The notes below the pieces were generated by a model that was not told where the DNA came from, searched no databases, and saw nothing but the letters and a program-made list of their open reading frames with translations. This document shows positions 40,153 through 49,380 of a stretch of 64,000 nucleotides of DNA, piece after piece. The stretch's first letter is position 1, and the number at the start of each line of letters is the position of its first letter. Position numbers and translations under genes: made by a program. This DNA comes from an uncultured Granulosicoccus sp. (GTDB lineage Bacteria > Pseudomonadota > Gammaproteobacteria > Granulosicoccales > Granulosicoccaceae). Where the stretch lies: NCBI GenBank assembly GCA_947495035.1, contig CANLXI010000002.1, positions 186,001-250,000 of the forward strand, read 5' to 3'.

Positions 40153-40863
40153 ATGAAAAAGGTTGTTGTGATTGGCGGAACCCGCGGCATCGGTGAAGGT
40201 GTCTCCGCGGCATTGGCTGACAAGGGCTGGTCTGTCATTGCCACCGGTGTGGATGACGCCGAGGTGGAGGCGTATCGTCGTGACCATGCCGACGGCACAG
40301 GCTCTGCACAGACACTGGATGTACGCGACAACGCGGCCGTGACCGAATTCTTCAAGGGGCTGGAAAGCCTTGATGCCCTGGTCAATTGCGCCGGTATACT
40401 GGCTCGTGAAGCGGAATACGAGATCGAGACGTTCGAACGCGTGATCGATATCAATCTGACGGGGACGATGCGCTGCTGTCTGGCCGCACAAGCCCTGCTG
40501 GCACGCAATGGTGGCGCGATCGTCAACACGGCGTCCATGCTCAGTTATTTCGGCGGACCTCTGGTGCCCGCCTATTCGGCGTCAAAGGGTGGGGTGGCGC
40601 AGCTCACGAAATCGCTGGCGGGAAGATGGGCCGATGATGGTATCCGCGTGAACGCGGTCGCTCCGGGCTGGATCGAAACCGAAATGACCGGTGCCCTGCG
40701 CGCCGATCCGGAGCGCAATGCCCCGATACTCGGACGAACACCGATGCGCCGCTGGGGTCAGACAGCCGAAGTGGGTGCGCTGGTTGCCTGGCTGGTGTCG
40801 GCGGAGGCCAGCTTCATCACCGGTGCGGTGTATCCGGTTGATGGGGGGTATTCGGCGATGTAG
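40153..40863 (+). CDS. Short-chain dehydrogenase/reductase (SDR)
   Basis: Classical SDR of 236 residues. It has GGTRGIGEG as cofactor loop, NCAG, the catalytic Ser in NTASMLS, and YSASKGG (Tyr and Lys). C-terminal PVDGGYSAM is typical of this family. It is the third gene of the GntR-controlled operon and probably carries out an adjacent redox step with the zinc dehydrogenase. Confidence 0.91.
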   Translation: MKKVVVIGGTRGIGEGVSAALADKGWSVIATGVDDAEVEAYRRDHADGTGSAQTLDVRDNAAVTEFFKGLESLDALVNCAGILAREAEYEIETFERVIDINLTGTMRCCLAAQALLARNGGAIVNTASMLSYFGGPLVPAYSASKGGVAQLTKSLAGRWADDGIRVNAVAPGWIETEMTGALRADPERNAPILGRTPMRRWGQTAEVGALVAWLVSAEASFITGAVYPVDGGYSAM

Positions 40864-40956
40864 GAAGGCGGTTTCGAATCTTGCAGGTATTTCTACCAGA
40901 ACTGCTAACGACTTTGTAATAGGCTTGTTTTCCCCGTTCAAGCTGGTGGAACCCAC

Positions 40957-42480
40957 ATGAGACGAATCTCCGCACTCCTGACTGTTGTATTGTCATTGCC
41001 GCTTCTCGCACAAGCCGATTACAAGCAGATCACGGTACTGGGTGATCGTTTCTGCGGCCTGTCCGACTCGGGCAGTGTCAGCTGTACATCCGCCAGCGAT
41101 CCTACCAATCCGACACTGCAGCCACCTGAGGCGATCTTCACCGAGATCGGTCTCGGCTTTCGACATGCCTGTGGCATCACGGACAGCGGCGATGTGCAAT
41201 GCTGGGGCCTGGATACCCATGAAGATCAGATCTACCCGCCCGGATTCGACGCACCTGTGGTGAAGCTCAGTGTCGGTTCTTACCACAGCTGTGCGGTTGA
41301 CAGCGAAGGCACGGCGAAGTGCTGGGGCCAGAATGTGCACGGTCAGGCGGATGTGCCTGCCGATATCGATGAGTTCGCGGATGTGTCGACCATCAGTTAC
41401 TACAGTAGCTGTGGCATCAAGGGAACCGAGGACTTGTTCTGCTGGGGCTATTTCCACAGCACACTGGTGCCCTATGCGGCACGCACCGACTCCCCATTCA
41501 CGCAGTTCGAAAGCAGTGACAGTATCGATTGCGCTGTGCGCGAAGATGGCACGGCCGATTGCTGGTCGGCCAATGTCGGTAATCTGGTAGTCGCGCAATT
41601 TCGCAATGGTCCGTATCGCAAGGTGATACCCATGCAGCAAAGGGATGACAACGTTGCCTGTGCACTGACTGATGCGGGCGAGCTGGACTGTGTCGGGCGA
41701 CTCTATGTCGGTCGTGATCGGAATCCGGCACCACTGGCGGTGACGCGCCTGCCCCAGACCTATGCGGACGTTCACGCCGATGGCAGTCGTCTGTACGGCT
41801 ATACGACTGCCGGTCGTCTGGAGCTCGTCCTGGGCAGCCAGGACGAGACACGACAAGTCCTGCTCGATACGATCAACGGTGAATTGTCGATGCCTGTTCT
41901 GACGTTGTCGGCTGCGAACTTCTATGGCAGTGCCACCGGCACGGAGCTGTTCTTCGATGTCAGCGGTGTCAGCATCCATGATTACCGCCGCAATTACGAT
42001 ACGCAGGTGTTCCGGGATGAGGTGCTGCTGGACACCACCGACAACATGGGCTCTTACATGGACAGAACGGCCACCGCCGTTGAATCTCCGGTGTACACAC
42101 TGCGTGCAGTTCATGCCTTTGGCCAAACCGGTGACTTCTCCAACGCGCTGCGCCCGGGAAACACGTCCGACGCGCCGGATGGTCCGGGATCCTATCTGCC
42201 CGTTGACGAGCGCTCAGCATCACCGGAGGGACTCCGCGCCGAGGTGTACTGGTATGACGTCGAACTTTTCTGGGATCGCAATACCAGCGGAGAGGTGCGT
42301 TCATACGAGATCCGCAAGAACGGCGAGTTCATCGATACCACCAGCGGTACGTCCTGGTACGACGCATCGACAGCCGATGGTGACCTGGTTCAGTACGAGG
42401 TCATTGCGATGGGGGCCGATGGTGCCTTGTTGGGGCTGGATTCGGTCCGTGTGCAGATTGGCGACCCGGTGTGTCGCTGA
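40957..42480 (+). CDS. Secreted RCC1-repeat protein with C-terminal FN3-like domain
   Basis: Exported protein of 507 residues with a signal peptide of about 20 residues (RRISALLTVVLSLPLLAQA). Residues about 25-270 contain RCC1-like blades, each with a CA/CG, DSG or DSEG, and CWG triplet (for example HSCAVDSEGTAKCWG), pointing to a disulfide-pinned beta propeller. Residues about 310-500 are two FN3-like segments (SYEIRKNGEFIDT). The function is unknown; such repeats usually bind proteins or surfaces. No ligand-specific residues can be named. Confidence 0.8.
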   Translation: MRRISALLTVVLSLPLLAQADYKQITVLGDRFCGLSDSGSVSCTSASDPTNPTLQPPEAIFTEIGLGFRHACGITDSGDVQCWGLDTHEDQIYPPGFDAPVVKLSVGSYHSCAVDSEGTAKCWGQNVHGQADVPADIDEFADVSTISYYSSCGIKGTEDLFCWGYFHSTLVPYAARTDSPFTQFESSDSIDCAVREDGTADCWSANVGNLVVAQFRNGPYRKVIPMQQRDDNVACALTDAGELDCVGRLYVGRDRNPAPLAVTRLPQTYADVHADGSRLYGYTTAGRLELVLGSQDETRQVLLDTINGELSMPVLTLSAANFYGSATGTELFFDVSGVSIHDYRRNYDTQVFRDEVLLDTTDNMGSYMDRTATAVESPVYTLRAVHAFGQTGDFSNALRPGNTSDAPDGPGSYLPVDERSASPEGLRAEVYWYDVELFWDRNTSGEVRSYEIRKNGEFIDTTSGTSWYDASTADGDLVQYEVIAMGADGALLGLDSVRVQIGDPVCR

Positions 42481-42543
42481 ATCATTCACTACCTACCGGT
42501 CGACCCCCCTCGAAGGGATCGATTTTGAAACGGTATCGTGATC

Positions 42544-42586
42544 CATCCACGCTTATCCACAAAATGTGTGGATAAGTGTGTGGATG
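42544..42586. repeat. Extended dyad made of inverted DnaA boxes
   Basis: CTTATCCACA (42552-42561) and TGTGGATAAG (42567-42576) are a perfect 10-bp inverted repeat around AAATG. Outer arms CATCCAC (42544-42550) and GTGGATG (42580-42586) extend it. The inner arms equal the DnaA consensus TTATNCACA on both strands. Confidence 0.7.
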
Positions 42587-42742
42587 ACGCTTGAATAGAG
42601 CGCTGCATCCCGCAGAAAGTAACGGCTGTGTCAAATTGCACATTTTTTGATCAACAAAAATAGTGTTATAAAACAAAGACTTGGAAATGTGAAAGGGAAT
42701 TCGTCAATGACATGACTCTCTGGTTGGCGCATGAGAGGGTGA

Positions 42743-42751
42743 TGTGCATAA
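42743..42751 (-). promoter_or_regulatory. Third DnaA box
   Basis: TGTGCATAA here is the reverse complement of TTATGCACA, a perfect match to TTATNCACA, 168 bp from the inverted pair. Confidence 0.5.
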
Positions 42752-43088
42752 AACACTTCGAGGAATGCCAGCAAGTCAAGTATCCGGGGGCCTGATCCGC
42801 TCACTTTTCTTGCTCGACAGGTTAGTTGCTCACTTGTTGGCACGGTAGTTTGCTGGAGACGGGCCTCTGACGGCAGCTTGGCAACGACAGGTGCATCAGT
42901 GGGTTCGAGTTGTCGACAAGGGACTGTTCTTTGTCAGCCTGACCCCTGTCACAGGGTCGATGAGGCATGGTGTACCGATAGCGGCTGAGGCTTTCGTCGG
43001 CTGCCGTGCTGGCGCTCACGCTGAAAAACTGACAAGATGCAATATATGTTTGCAGCCGCTGTGAGTCAGCCAGCATCGGGAGTGCGCC

Positions 43089-44378
43089 TTGGCAGTTTCC
43101 TCTTCGGATTTCCCCATGCAGCGCACGGCTCGCTGGGCCATTGGACTGATCTGTGTTGCTCACTTCTTCAGTCATTTCTACATGCTGCTGCTACCGCCTT
43201 TGCTGCCGGTGATAGCCGATGCCATGCAGACGAGCTACACCCAGCTGGGGTTCGGCATCACCATGTTCAGCCTAATGACAGGGCTGGCCCAGGCGCCGAT
43301 GGGGATTCTGGTAGATCGCCTGGGGGCCGGCTGGGTACTTATCGCCGGACTGACTTTGGAGGGACTGGCTTTCTCCCTGTTGGGGGTATGGCCGGTGTAT
43401 GGGGCCTTCGTTCTTTTCATGGCTGTTGCCGGGCTGGGAAACGCGGTGTACCACCCGGCCGATTACGCCATCCTGAACGAGGTAGCGCGTCCCGAGAGGA
43501 TGGGACGCGCATTTTCCTATCACACGGCTTCAGGTCATCTGGGTGAGGCTTTGGCGCCATTGACCGTGCTGCTGCTGGCTTCAGTGTTTGGTTGGCAACA
43601 GGCGCTGTTCATCTGCGGCCTGCTTGGCGTTGGTGTGGCAGCAGCCTTGTACTTGCGACGTGACTGGCTGAGTTCTGGAAACGCAGGAGTGGCAACGATG
43701 CGAGAGTCGGCTCCGGCAGAACGCGAAGTGACGGAATCGGCGACAGGTACACCTGTCGCAAACCCGGCTGACGCTGTGATGACCCGTCGTCAATTGCTGC
43801 TGTCCCGTCCGATCCTGATGTCGGTGGCCTTTTTCATCGGCCTGACGCTGATCGGTCGAGGGGTGACGGGCTTTGGCGTCACGGCCTTGCATGAACAGCA
43901 GGGATTCAGTCTGACCCTGGCGGGAACGCTGATATCCGCCTGGCTGTTTGCTTCACCACTGGGTGTGCTGGTGGGTGGGCGCATCGCCGATGGACAGGGC
44001 GATTTGCAGAAGACCATCGTGGCCTGTCTGCTCGGCATCGGGGCAGGGATTGCACTTCTGGCCTGGACGACACCGGGAATCCTGCTCAGCGGCATCCTGT
44101 TTGCCCTGTGCGGATTCGCCAGTGGAGCCATCGCTCCTTCACGCGACATGCTGATACGTTCGCTCACACCGGCAGGGCAGGCTGGCACGGTGTTCGGCTT
44201 CGTCTCGACCGGCTTCAATCTGGGCGGCATCATTGCACCGCTGCTGTTCGGGTTTCTTCTGGATCAGGGTGCCGCCAATGGTGTTTTCTGGTTGGTGGCA
44301 CTGGCCAGCGTGCTGACGGTGTTCACGGTTATCGGGGTGTCCGGCAAGCCGGCGCGGCAAACCTCTGGAGCAGCTTGA
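43089..44378 (+). CDS. MFS transporter
   Basis: Major facilitator protein of 429 residues with twelve predicted membrane segments and a cytoplasmic loop in the middle (about residues 205-235, rich in Glu, Ala and Thr). The A-motif is MGILVDRLGAGW after segment 2 and its repeat GGRIADGQGD after segment 8. The TTG at 43089 is preferred because GGGAG lies 6 nt before it; an ATG at 43116 would remove nine residues. It is convergent with the amine operon. The substrate is unknown. Confidence 0.88.
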   Translation: MAVSSSDFPMQRTARWAIGLICVAHFFSHFYMLLLPPLLPVIADAMQTSYTQLGFGITMFSLMTGLAQAPMGILVDRLGAGWVLIAGLTLEGLAFSLLGVWPVYGAFVLFMAVAGLGNAVYHPADYAILNEVARPERMGRAFSYHTASGHLGEALAPLTVLLLASVFGWQQALFICGLLGVGVAAALYLRRDWLSSGNAGVATMRESAPAEREVTESATGTPVANPADAVMTRRQLLLSRPILMSVAFFIGLTLIGRGVTGFGVTALHEQQGFSLTLAGTLISAWLFASPLGVLVGGRIADGQGDLQKTIVACLLGIGAGIALLAWTTPGILLSGILFALCGFASGAIAPSRDMLIRSLTPAGQAGTVFGFVSTGFNLGGIIAPLLFGFLLDQGAANGVFWLVALASVLTVFTVIGVSGKPARQTSGAA

Positions 44379-44415
44379 TGAATGCAGGCCGATGTCCGCC
44401 AGTCGACTACAAGCG

Positions 44416-45090
44416 TTATTCGTCTCCAGGTACGCCATAGGACGGTGCCGCCGTCGGATCCAGTGCGCGAGTGACATAGTCATCGGCCTGCGGCTTGTAC
44501 ACTTCCCAAGCAGTTGCGATGGCGGCTATCGGGCAGTCCTCGGTCCAGTCACAGCGCAGTTCGGCGTAAGGCCAATCCTGTTCGGCGACGATCAACAGCC
44601 CGGCGGAATGGATCGGTCCTGCCTCGCCACCGGCCGCCAGGCCTGCCTGCATGGCCTGAACGAGACGATCACCCAGTGAGCCACTGGCGCTTTCGAATCC
44701 CCGGGTGATGGCTGAAGGGATGGACTCGTTGGCCAGAAGATTGCCGCCCGAGGCACACTCATTGCCGCTTGCCGAGCTCCAGATGCCCAGGGCATTTTGT
44801 CCCGAATGCTGTGCCGTTGCACCTGATGAGTCGATGACCAGTAGCTGGCGATGATCGGGATACGCTTCATCGGCCATGGCTCTGTTCAGGGCATCGGTGG
44901 CCGACAAGCCTGCGGCCAGATGCGACAACACGAGAGGTCCGAGAGCCGGATTGGTGACATTCTGTGTGGCCACCGCGCCGACACCGGCTCGGGCAAAGGC
45001 GCAACGAGCGGCAACCGCCGGTGACGATGAGGCGATGGCCATGCCGAACTGGCCGCTGTTCGCGCAACGTCCAACAATCGAGAAAGTCAT
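44416..45090 (-). CDS. DUF1028 family protein
   Basis: Protein of 224 residues recognisable as DUF1028 by MTFSIVGRCANSGQFGMAIASSSPAV near its start and the RAGVGAVATQN segment. The family has an Ntn-hydrolase-like fold and is often linked to RidA and amino-acid catabolism genes, but no reaction is firmly known. It is the last gene of the eight-gene operon and begins 8 nt after the RidA stop. Start at 45090 fits the family. Confidence 0.85.
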   Translation of the reverse strand: MTFSIVGRCANSGQFGMAIASSSPAVAARCAFARAGVGAVATQNVTNPALGPLVLSHLAAGLSATDALNRAMADEAYPDHRQLLVIDSSGATAQHSGQNALGIWSSASGNECASGGNLLANESIPSAITRGFESASGSLGDRLVQAMQAGLAAGGEAGPIHSAGLLIVAEQDWPYAELRCDWTEDCPIAAIATAWEVYKPQADDYVTRALDPTAAPSYGVPGDE

Positions 45091-45098
45091 GACAGGCC

Positions 45099-45512
45099 TC
45101 AGTCGGGAATCACGAAGGTGGCGTCGATCTCGACCAGCCATTCCGGCCGTGCCAGCGCCGAGACACAGAGACCGGTGGATACCGGATGTATATTTCTGAT
45201 GTATTCACCCATGGTCCGGTAGATTGCTTCCCGGTGGCGCACGTCGGTGATATAGACAACCACCTTGCACAGATGATCCATTTCGCCACCGGCTTCGCCA
45301 ATCAGTTGCTGGATGTTCTGCATGACCTTGTGGGTCTGTTCGACGGGATCGTGACTGTCGATATTGACGGCGGTATCCAGATCCTGCGGACACTGGCCGC
45401 GCAGGAAGACGGTTGCCCCGCGAGCGACCACCGCCTGGCACAGATCGTTGTCCAGCTTCTGCTCCGGATAGGTGTCAGAGGTATTGAACTTGCGGATTCG
45501 TGTATGCGTCAT
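45099..45512 (-). CDS. RidA family protein (YjgF/YER057c/UK114)
   Basis: Trimeric enamine/imine deaminase family member of 137 residues. Members hydrolyse reactive 2-aminoacrylate-type imines formed by PLP enzymes. The C-terminal TFVIPD end and the LCVSALARPEWLVEI block are family features; the usual substrate-carboxylate Arg may be the Arg in ALARPEW, so strict RidA activity is uncertain. It lies 1 nt after the flavin monooxygenase stop, so it is tightly coupled. Confidence 0.87.
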   Translation of the reverse strand: MTHTRIRKFNTSDTYPEQKLDNDLCQAVVARGATVFLRGQCPQDLDTAVNIDSHDPVEQTHKVMQNIQQLIGEAGGEMDHLCKVVVYITDVRHREAIYRTMGEYIRNIHPVSTGLCVSALARPEWLVEIDATFVIPD

Positions 45513-45513
45513 C

Positions 45514-46794
45514 TCATTGTCCTTTTGTCGGCGTGCCCAGTCGTTCGGCGCGGCCCTGATACGTCAGATAGCCTTCCTGTTTGCGGATATGGTCGACCAC
45601 GAAGCTGGCATCGTGCCAGACACCCCAGATGAAGGATGAACCTCGTCGGGATTGCCAGGGCAGTCCCAGAAAATACACGCCTGGTTCCGTCGAGACACCG
45701 CGTTTGTGTCGGGGACGGCCGTCATCATCCAGTGCGTCCACCTGCAGCCAGCCATAGTCTACGCTGAAGCCGGTCGCCCAGATGATCGTCGTGATGCCTT
45801 CGGCGCGCAGGTCGAGGCTGTGCAGGGGCTCGGTCATGCAGGTGGGGTCAGGCCCCAGCACTCGTGCCTCCGGATCCTCCGGCAGGTCCAGTCCATTGCG
45901 CTCGACGTAGGCATCAGCCAGGTCCAGCAGGGCCAGATAGTTCGCGTCGCCCTGACGAATATTGTCCGCCAGATTGTCGGCGAAGTGCAGTACCCCATCA
46001 TCATGGCGTTCGGTCAGACCCAGCAGGGTCATGCCCTGATGGGCAAGGTCGCGAAAGTCGATGGTATAGCCGCCATCTGCGCCGCTGACTGCAATGGTGG
46101 TGTGGCTTGACTGCTCCGAGGCCTCGGCATCCCACAGGTTCAGAACACCGAGCCACCAACAGAAATCACGCTCGCGATAGCGACGTGGCGGGCGGTCATG
46201 GGAGCCGACCGAGAGCAGGGTTCTGCGTCCCGATTGCAGGATCTCAGTGGCGATCTGCACACCCGAGGAACCAGCGCCAACCACCAGTACATTGCCTTCG
46301 GGCAAATCCTGCGGGTTGCGGTATTGCGTTGAATGCATCTGCGTCAGTCCATCGCGGGTCGGCACGATGGCTGGAACCAGCGGATGTTGAAATGCACCGG
46401 TGGCACAGATGACATAGCGCGCCTGCACCTCTCCCGCCGAGGTTTGCGCGACGAATCCTGCACTGTTCGGCTTGCGACGAACCGCCGTCACCGTCACGCC
46501 TTCGCGGATTGGCGCGTCGATTCTGCTGGCGTATTCGACAAAGTAATCGGCGACTTGCTCCTTCGGCACGAAGGCATCGGCGGCAATGCCCGAGAACTCA
46601 AGGCCCGGGAAACGATCATGCCAGGCAGGACCGTTGGCCACCAGGGAGTCCCAGCGTTCCGATCGCCATCGTTCGGCAATCCGCGCGCGCTCCAGTACCC
46701 GATGGCGGATGCCTGCCTTGCTCAGGTGTTCACTGGCGGCTATACCGGCTTGTCCGGCGCCGATCACCAGCACATCGGTGTGTTCTACTGGCAT
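45514..46794 (-). CDS. Flavin-containing monooxygenase-like NAD(P)/FAD oxidoreductase (CzcO type)
   Basis: Flavoprotein of 426 residues. The FAD motif GAGQAG is near residue 14 and the NADPH motif GAGSSGVQIA lies near residue 180. Typical CzcO/YhiN-like segments include RWRSERWDSL and WATGFSVDYGWL. It would hydroxylate or N-oxygenate an amine-type substrate. The ATG at 46794 is used; a GTG at 46815 is in frame but has no ribosome site. It follows the aminotransferase gene by 42 nt. Confidence 0.86.
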   Translation of the reverse strand: MPVEHTDVLVIGAGQAGIAASEHLSKAGIRHRVLERARIAERWRSERWDSLVANGPAWHDRFPGLEFSGIAADAFVPKEQVADYFVEYASRIDAPIREGVTVTAVRRKPNSAGFVAQTSAGEVQARYVICATGAFQHPLVPAIVPTRDGLTQMHSTQYRNPQDLPEGNVLVVGAGSSGVQIATEILQSGRRTLLSVGSHDRPPRRYRERDFCWWLGVLNLWDAEASEQSSHTTIAVSGADGGYTIDFRDLAHQGMTLLGLTERHDDGVLHFADNLADNIRQGDANYLALLDLADAYVERNGLDLPEDPEARVLGPDPTCMTEPLHSLDLRAEGITTIIWATGFSVDYGWLQVDALDDDGRPRHKRGVSTEPGVYFLGLPWQSRRGSSFIWGVWHDASFVVDHIRKQEGYLTYQGRAERLGTPTKGQ

Positions 46795-46836
46795 GGCAGC
46801 ATCCGTGTGGAGCACTTGCGTGTCATTGCGCCCATC

Positions 46837-48201
46837 TCAGAGCTTTCCCTGAACGTCGGCAATGCTCTCGCGCAGTATGTCGGCGGTCTGGTCGATCTGC
46901 GCTTCGCTCATGATCAGGGTGGGGGACAGAATCAGGATGTTGCCCAGTGGCCGTGCAATGAGACCACGTTTCTGCGCCGCCTGAGCGACTTTCTGACCGA
47001 TCATTTCCGTCGGTGCGAAAGGTGTCTTGTGTTCCTTGTCCTTGACGAATTCAAGGCCCATCATGAAATGGCTGCCGCGTACCTCGCCCACCAGTTCCAG
47101 ATCTGCCAGGCCGCGCAGATTGTTCTCGAAGCGCTTGCCGGTCGTTCTGACGCGTTCGGGGATCTTCTCGTTTTCCATCAGCGCGATATTGGCCAGGGCG
47201 GCGGCGGCAGCGGCAGGATGTCCCGAGTAGGTCATGCCATGAAAGAAGATGGCTCCTTCCTCGGAGATGACTTCATGTATCTCGTCGCTGATGATCGTGG
47301 CCGACAGGGGCTGATATCCGGACGTCAGACCCTTGGCTGTGGTGATGATGTCAGGCTGCATGCCAAAGACATCTTTCGATGCGAAGAAGTGTCCCAGACG
47401 ACCGAATGCCGTCACGACTTCATCGGCAATGTACTTGATGTCGTACTGGCGGCACAGCTCGGCCATTCTGACGTGGTAGCCCTCCGGTGGCACGATGAGG
47501 CCGCCGGCACCTTGGATCGGTTCGGCGATGAAGCAGGCGATGTTCTCGGCGCCAAGCGCCTCGATGCGTGTGCGGGCATCTTCCAGCAGGGAATCGAGGA
47601 ACTCCGCTTCGCTCATGCCGTCACCTTCACGCCAGTGGTGAGGAAGACGCAGATGATGCACCAGCCCGGGGGCCGTGTCCCAGCCTTGCGAATAGACAGG
47701 GGTGGTCATGGTCATGGCCAGGTAGGTGGATCCGTGGTAAGCACCATGACGGCTGAGAATCAGCTTCTTGGACGGCTTGCCCAGGCGGTTGTAATAGTGA
47801 TGCAGGATGCGGATGGCCGTGTCGTTGGCCACGGAGCCGGAGTTGCCGAAATGTACCGTGTTCAGATGTCCCGGGGCGAGCTCGGCAATCTTGCCGGCCA
47901 GAGCTGCCGCCGTGGGGTGCGTGAAGTTGTAGAAAGTGGAGTAGAAATCCAGCGTGTTCAGCTGCTCGGTGATGGCGTCGATGATCTCCTGTCGCTTGTG
48001 GCCGACGTTGACGCACCACAGGCCACCGATACCGTCGATCAATCGGTTGCCTTCACTGTCGGTCACATGGGCACCTTCAGCCCCGACAATCACGGTACGG
48101 GCATCTCTCTGCTTCAGAGCGTTCAGGTCGGCAAAGGACTGTACGAGGTGGGTGTCCGAGGTGAGGACGCCATCGGTGGTGATATCAATAGCGAGTGACA
48201 T
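46837..48201 (-). CDS. Class III (omega) aminotransferase, putrescine/amine:pyruvate type
   Basis: PLP enzyme of 454 residues moving an amino group from a primary amine or omega-amino acid to pyruvate. The PLP lysine is in TTAKGLTSGYQP; the cofactor pocket shows GSGSVANDT-like (GNSGSVANDTAIR), YHGSTYL and ADEVVTAFGR. It closely resembles SpuC-type putrescine:pyruvate aminotransferases over its length, though the exact amine is unknown. The ATG at 48201 has an AGG 10 nt upstream. It lies in the operon with polyamine-type ABC genes. Confidence 0.92.
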   Translation of the reverse strand: MSLAIDITTDGVLTSDTHLVQSFADLNALKQRDARTVIVGAEGAHVTDSEGNRLIDGIGGLWCVNVGHKRQEIIDAITEQLNTLDFYSTFYNFTHPTAAALAGKIAELAPGHLNTVHFGNSGSVANDTAIRILHHYYNRLGKPSKKLILSRHGAYHGSTYLAMTMTTPVYSQGWDTAPGLVHHLRLPHHWREGDGMSEAEFLDSLLEDARTRIEALGAENIACFIAEPIQGAGGLIVPPEGYHVRMAELCRQYDIKYIADEVVTAFGRLGHFFASKDVFGMQPDIITTAKGLTSGYQPLSATIISDEIHEVISEEGAIFFHGMTYSGHPAAAAAALANIALMENEKIPERVRTTGKRFENNLRGLADLELVGEVRGSHFMMGLEFVKDKEHKTPFAPTEMIGQKVAQAAQKRGLIARPLGNILILSPTLIMSEAQIDQTADILRESIADVQGKL

Positions 48202-48324
48202 GGTCTGCAAGCCTGGTGTTGTAATCGGGTGGGGTGCCGCTGCGCTGCTGGCATCGGGGCATGATGTAGCGCGGCCGCCGCACGCAATCGGGCAGTCGGC
48301 CGCCGGTCTTGTACTGCGGTGAGG

Positions 48325-49362
48325 CTATTTCTTCACATTGGTCCAGATCTGGTCATAGACCGCCTGTGTCTGCTCGTCGCAGACTTCGACAAAGACGGCC
48401 GGTCCCGCCGAGCCTGGCGGGTTGCCTTCAGGCAGCGTACGCAGCGCTTCGTCAAGCAGGTCCGACACGCCGTCGACACCGGCCGCATAGCGAGCAAAGT
48501 TGGTCACGGCGGCCGCATTTTCGGGTTCCAGCAGAAAGTCCATGAAGGTCAGAGCGTTTTCGCGATTGGGCGCATCCTTGAGCAGAACGACGTTGTCCAT
48601 CCAGGCAATGTAGCCTTGCGTCGGAAATGCATATTCGATGTTTGCACCTTCTTCGCGTCCCTTGGCCGAGAAGCCGCTGTAGATCATGCCGACCGCGGCA
48701 TCACCGGAGACCAGAACTTCCTTCGCGGTGTCGGAATTGAAAGAAGCCCAGTGTCCCTTGGCCTCCTCCAGCATGGCATTCAGGGCCTTGAGCTTGTCAC
48801 GATCGGTCGAGCACTGTTCGATACCCATGTGCAGAGCGGCCATTGCCATGACTTCTCCCTGGCTGTCAAGTACATTGATCTTGCCGGACAACTCTTCCGG
48901 CGGATTGAAGAGGATGTCAGTGGTGTTGATATCCCCCGAGAATTCATCGCGATTGACCGAGAAGGATGTGGAGCCCCACTGGTAGGGAATGGAATGCTGC
49001 CGGCCAGGGTCGAATCCGACATCGAGCCATTGCGCCTGTATATTGCCCTTGTTGCTCAGTTCGTCTTCGGCAATGGTGTCCAGCAGTCCTTCACCGGCCA
49101 TGATCTTCACCATGTAGTCACCGGGTACTGCCACATCGTAGGTGCCGATGCCACCCGCCTTGAGTGATGCCAGCAGGGACTCATTGGAGTCGAAGGTATC
49201 CATGACCACTTCGATGCCCGTTTCAGCCGTGAACTTCTCTATCAGTTCCTGCGGCATGTACTCGAACCAGTGGTAGACAACCACTTTTCCGTCTGCTTGT
49301 GCGGGCATGCCCGTCAGGGCCAGCACGGAAGCGGTCGCTATCGGAAGCAGAAATTTTTTCAT
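48325..49362 (-). CDS. Polyamine-type ABC transporter substrate-binding protein (PotD/SpuD-like)
   Basis: Periplasmic binding protein of 345 residues with a signal peptide of about 23 residues. Its mature start VVVYHWFEYMP matches the PotD-family beta strand and the YDVAVPGDYMV segment is typical of the spermidine/putrescine group. GGAG lies 7 nt before the ATG. Whether putrescine or another amine is bound cannot be read from the sequence. It is fourth in the operon. Confidence 0.92.
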   Translation of the reverse strand: MKKFLLPIATASVLALTGMPAQADGKVVVYHWFEYMPQELIEKFTAETGIEVVMDTFDSNESLLASLKAGGIGTYDVAVPGDYMVKIMAGEGLLDTIAEDELSNKGNIQAQWLDVGFDPGRQHSIPYQWGSTSFSVNRDEFSGDINTTDILFNPPEELSGKINVLDSQGEVMAMAALHMGIEQCSTDRDKLKALNAMLEEAKGHWASFNSDTAKEVLVSGDAAVGMIYSGFSAKGREEGANIEYAFPTQGYIAWMDNVVLLKDAPNRENALTFMDFLLEPENAAAVTNFARYAAGVDGVSDLLDEALRTLPEGNPPGSAGPAVFVEVCDEQTQAVYDQIWTNVKK

Positions 49363-49380
49363 ATCGTGACTCCAGTTGGT

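Larger units (their letters stand above)
42481..43088. other. 608-bp intergenic region with DnaA boxes
   Basis: No gene is supported here. Two perfect DnaA boxes form an inverted pair at 42553-42561 and 42567-42575, and a third lies at 42743-42751. An AT-rich stretch (about 42636-42690, containing TTTTGATCAAC) lies between. Otherwise I see nothing. Confidence 0.55.

Noticed and set aside
46333..48198. 621-codon open frame on the plus strand
   Set aside because: Entirely antisense to the aminotransferase and monooxygenase genes, with no ribosome site or protein motif.
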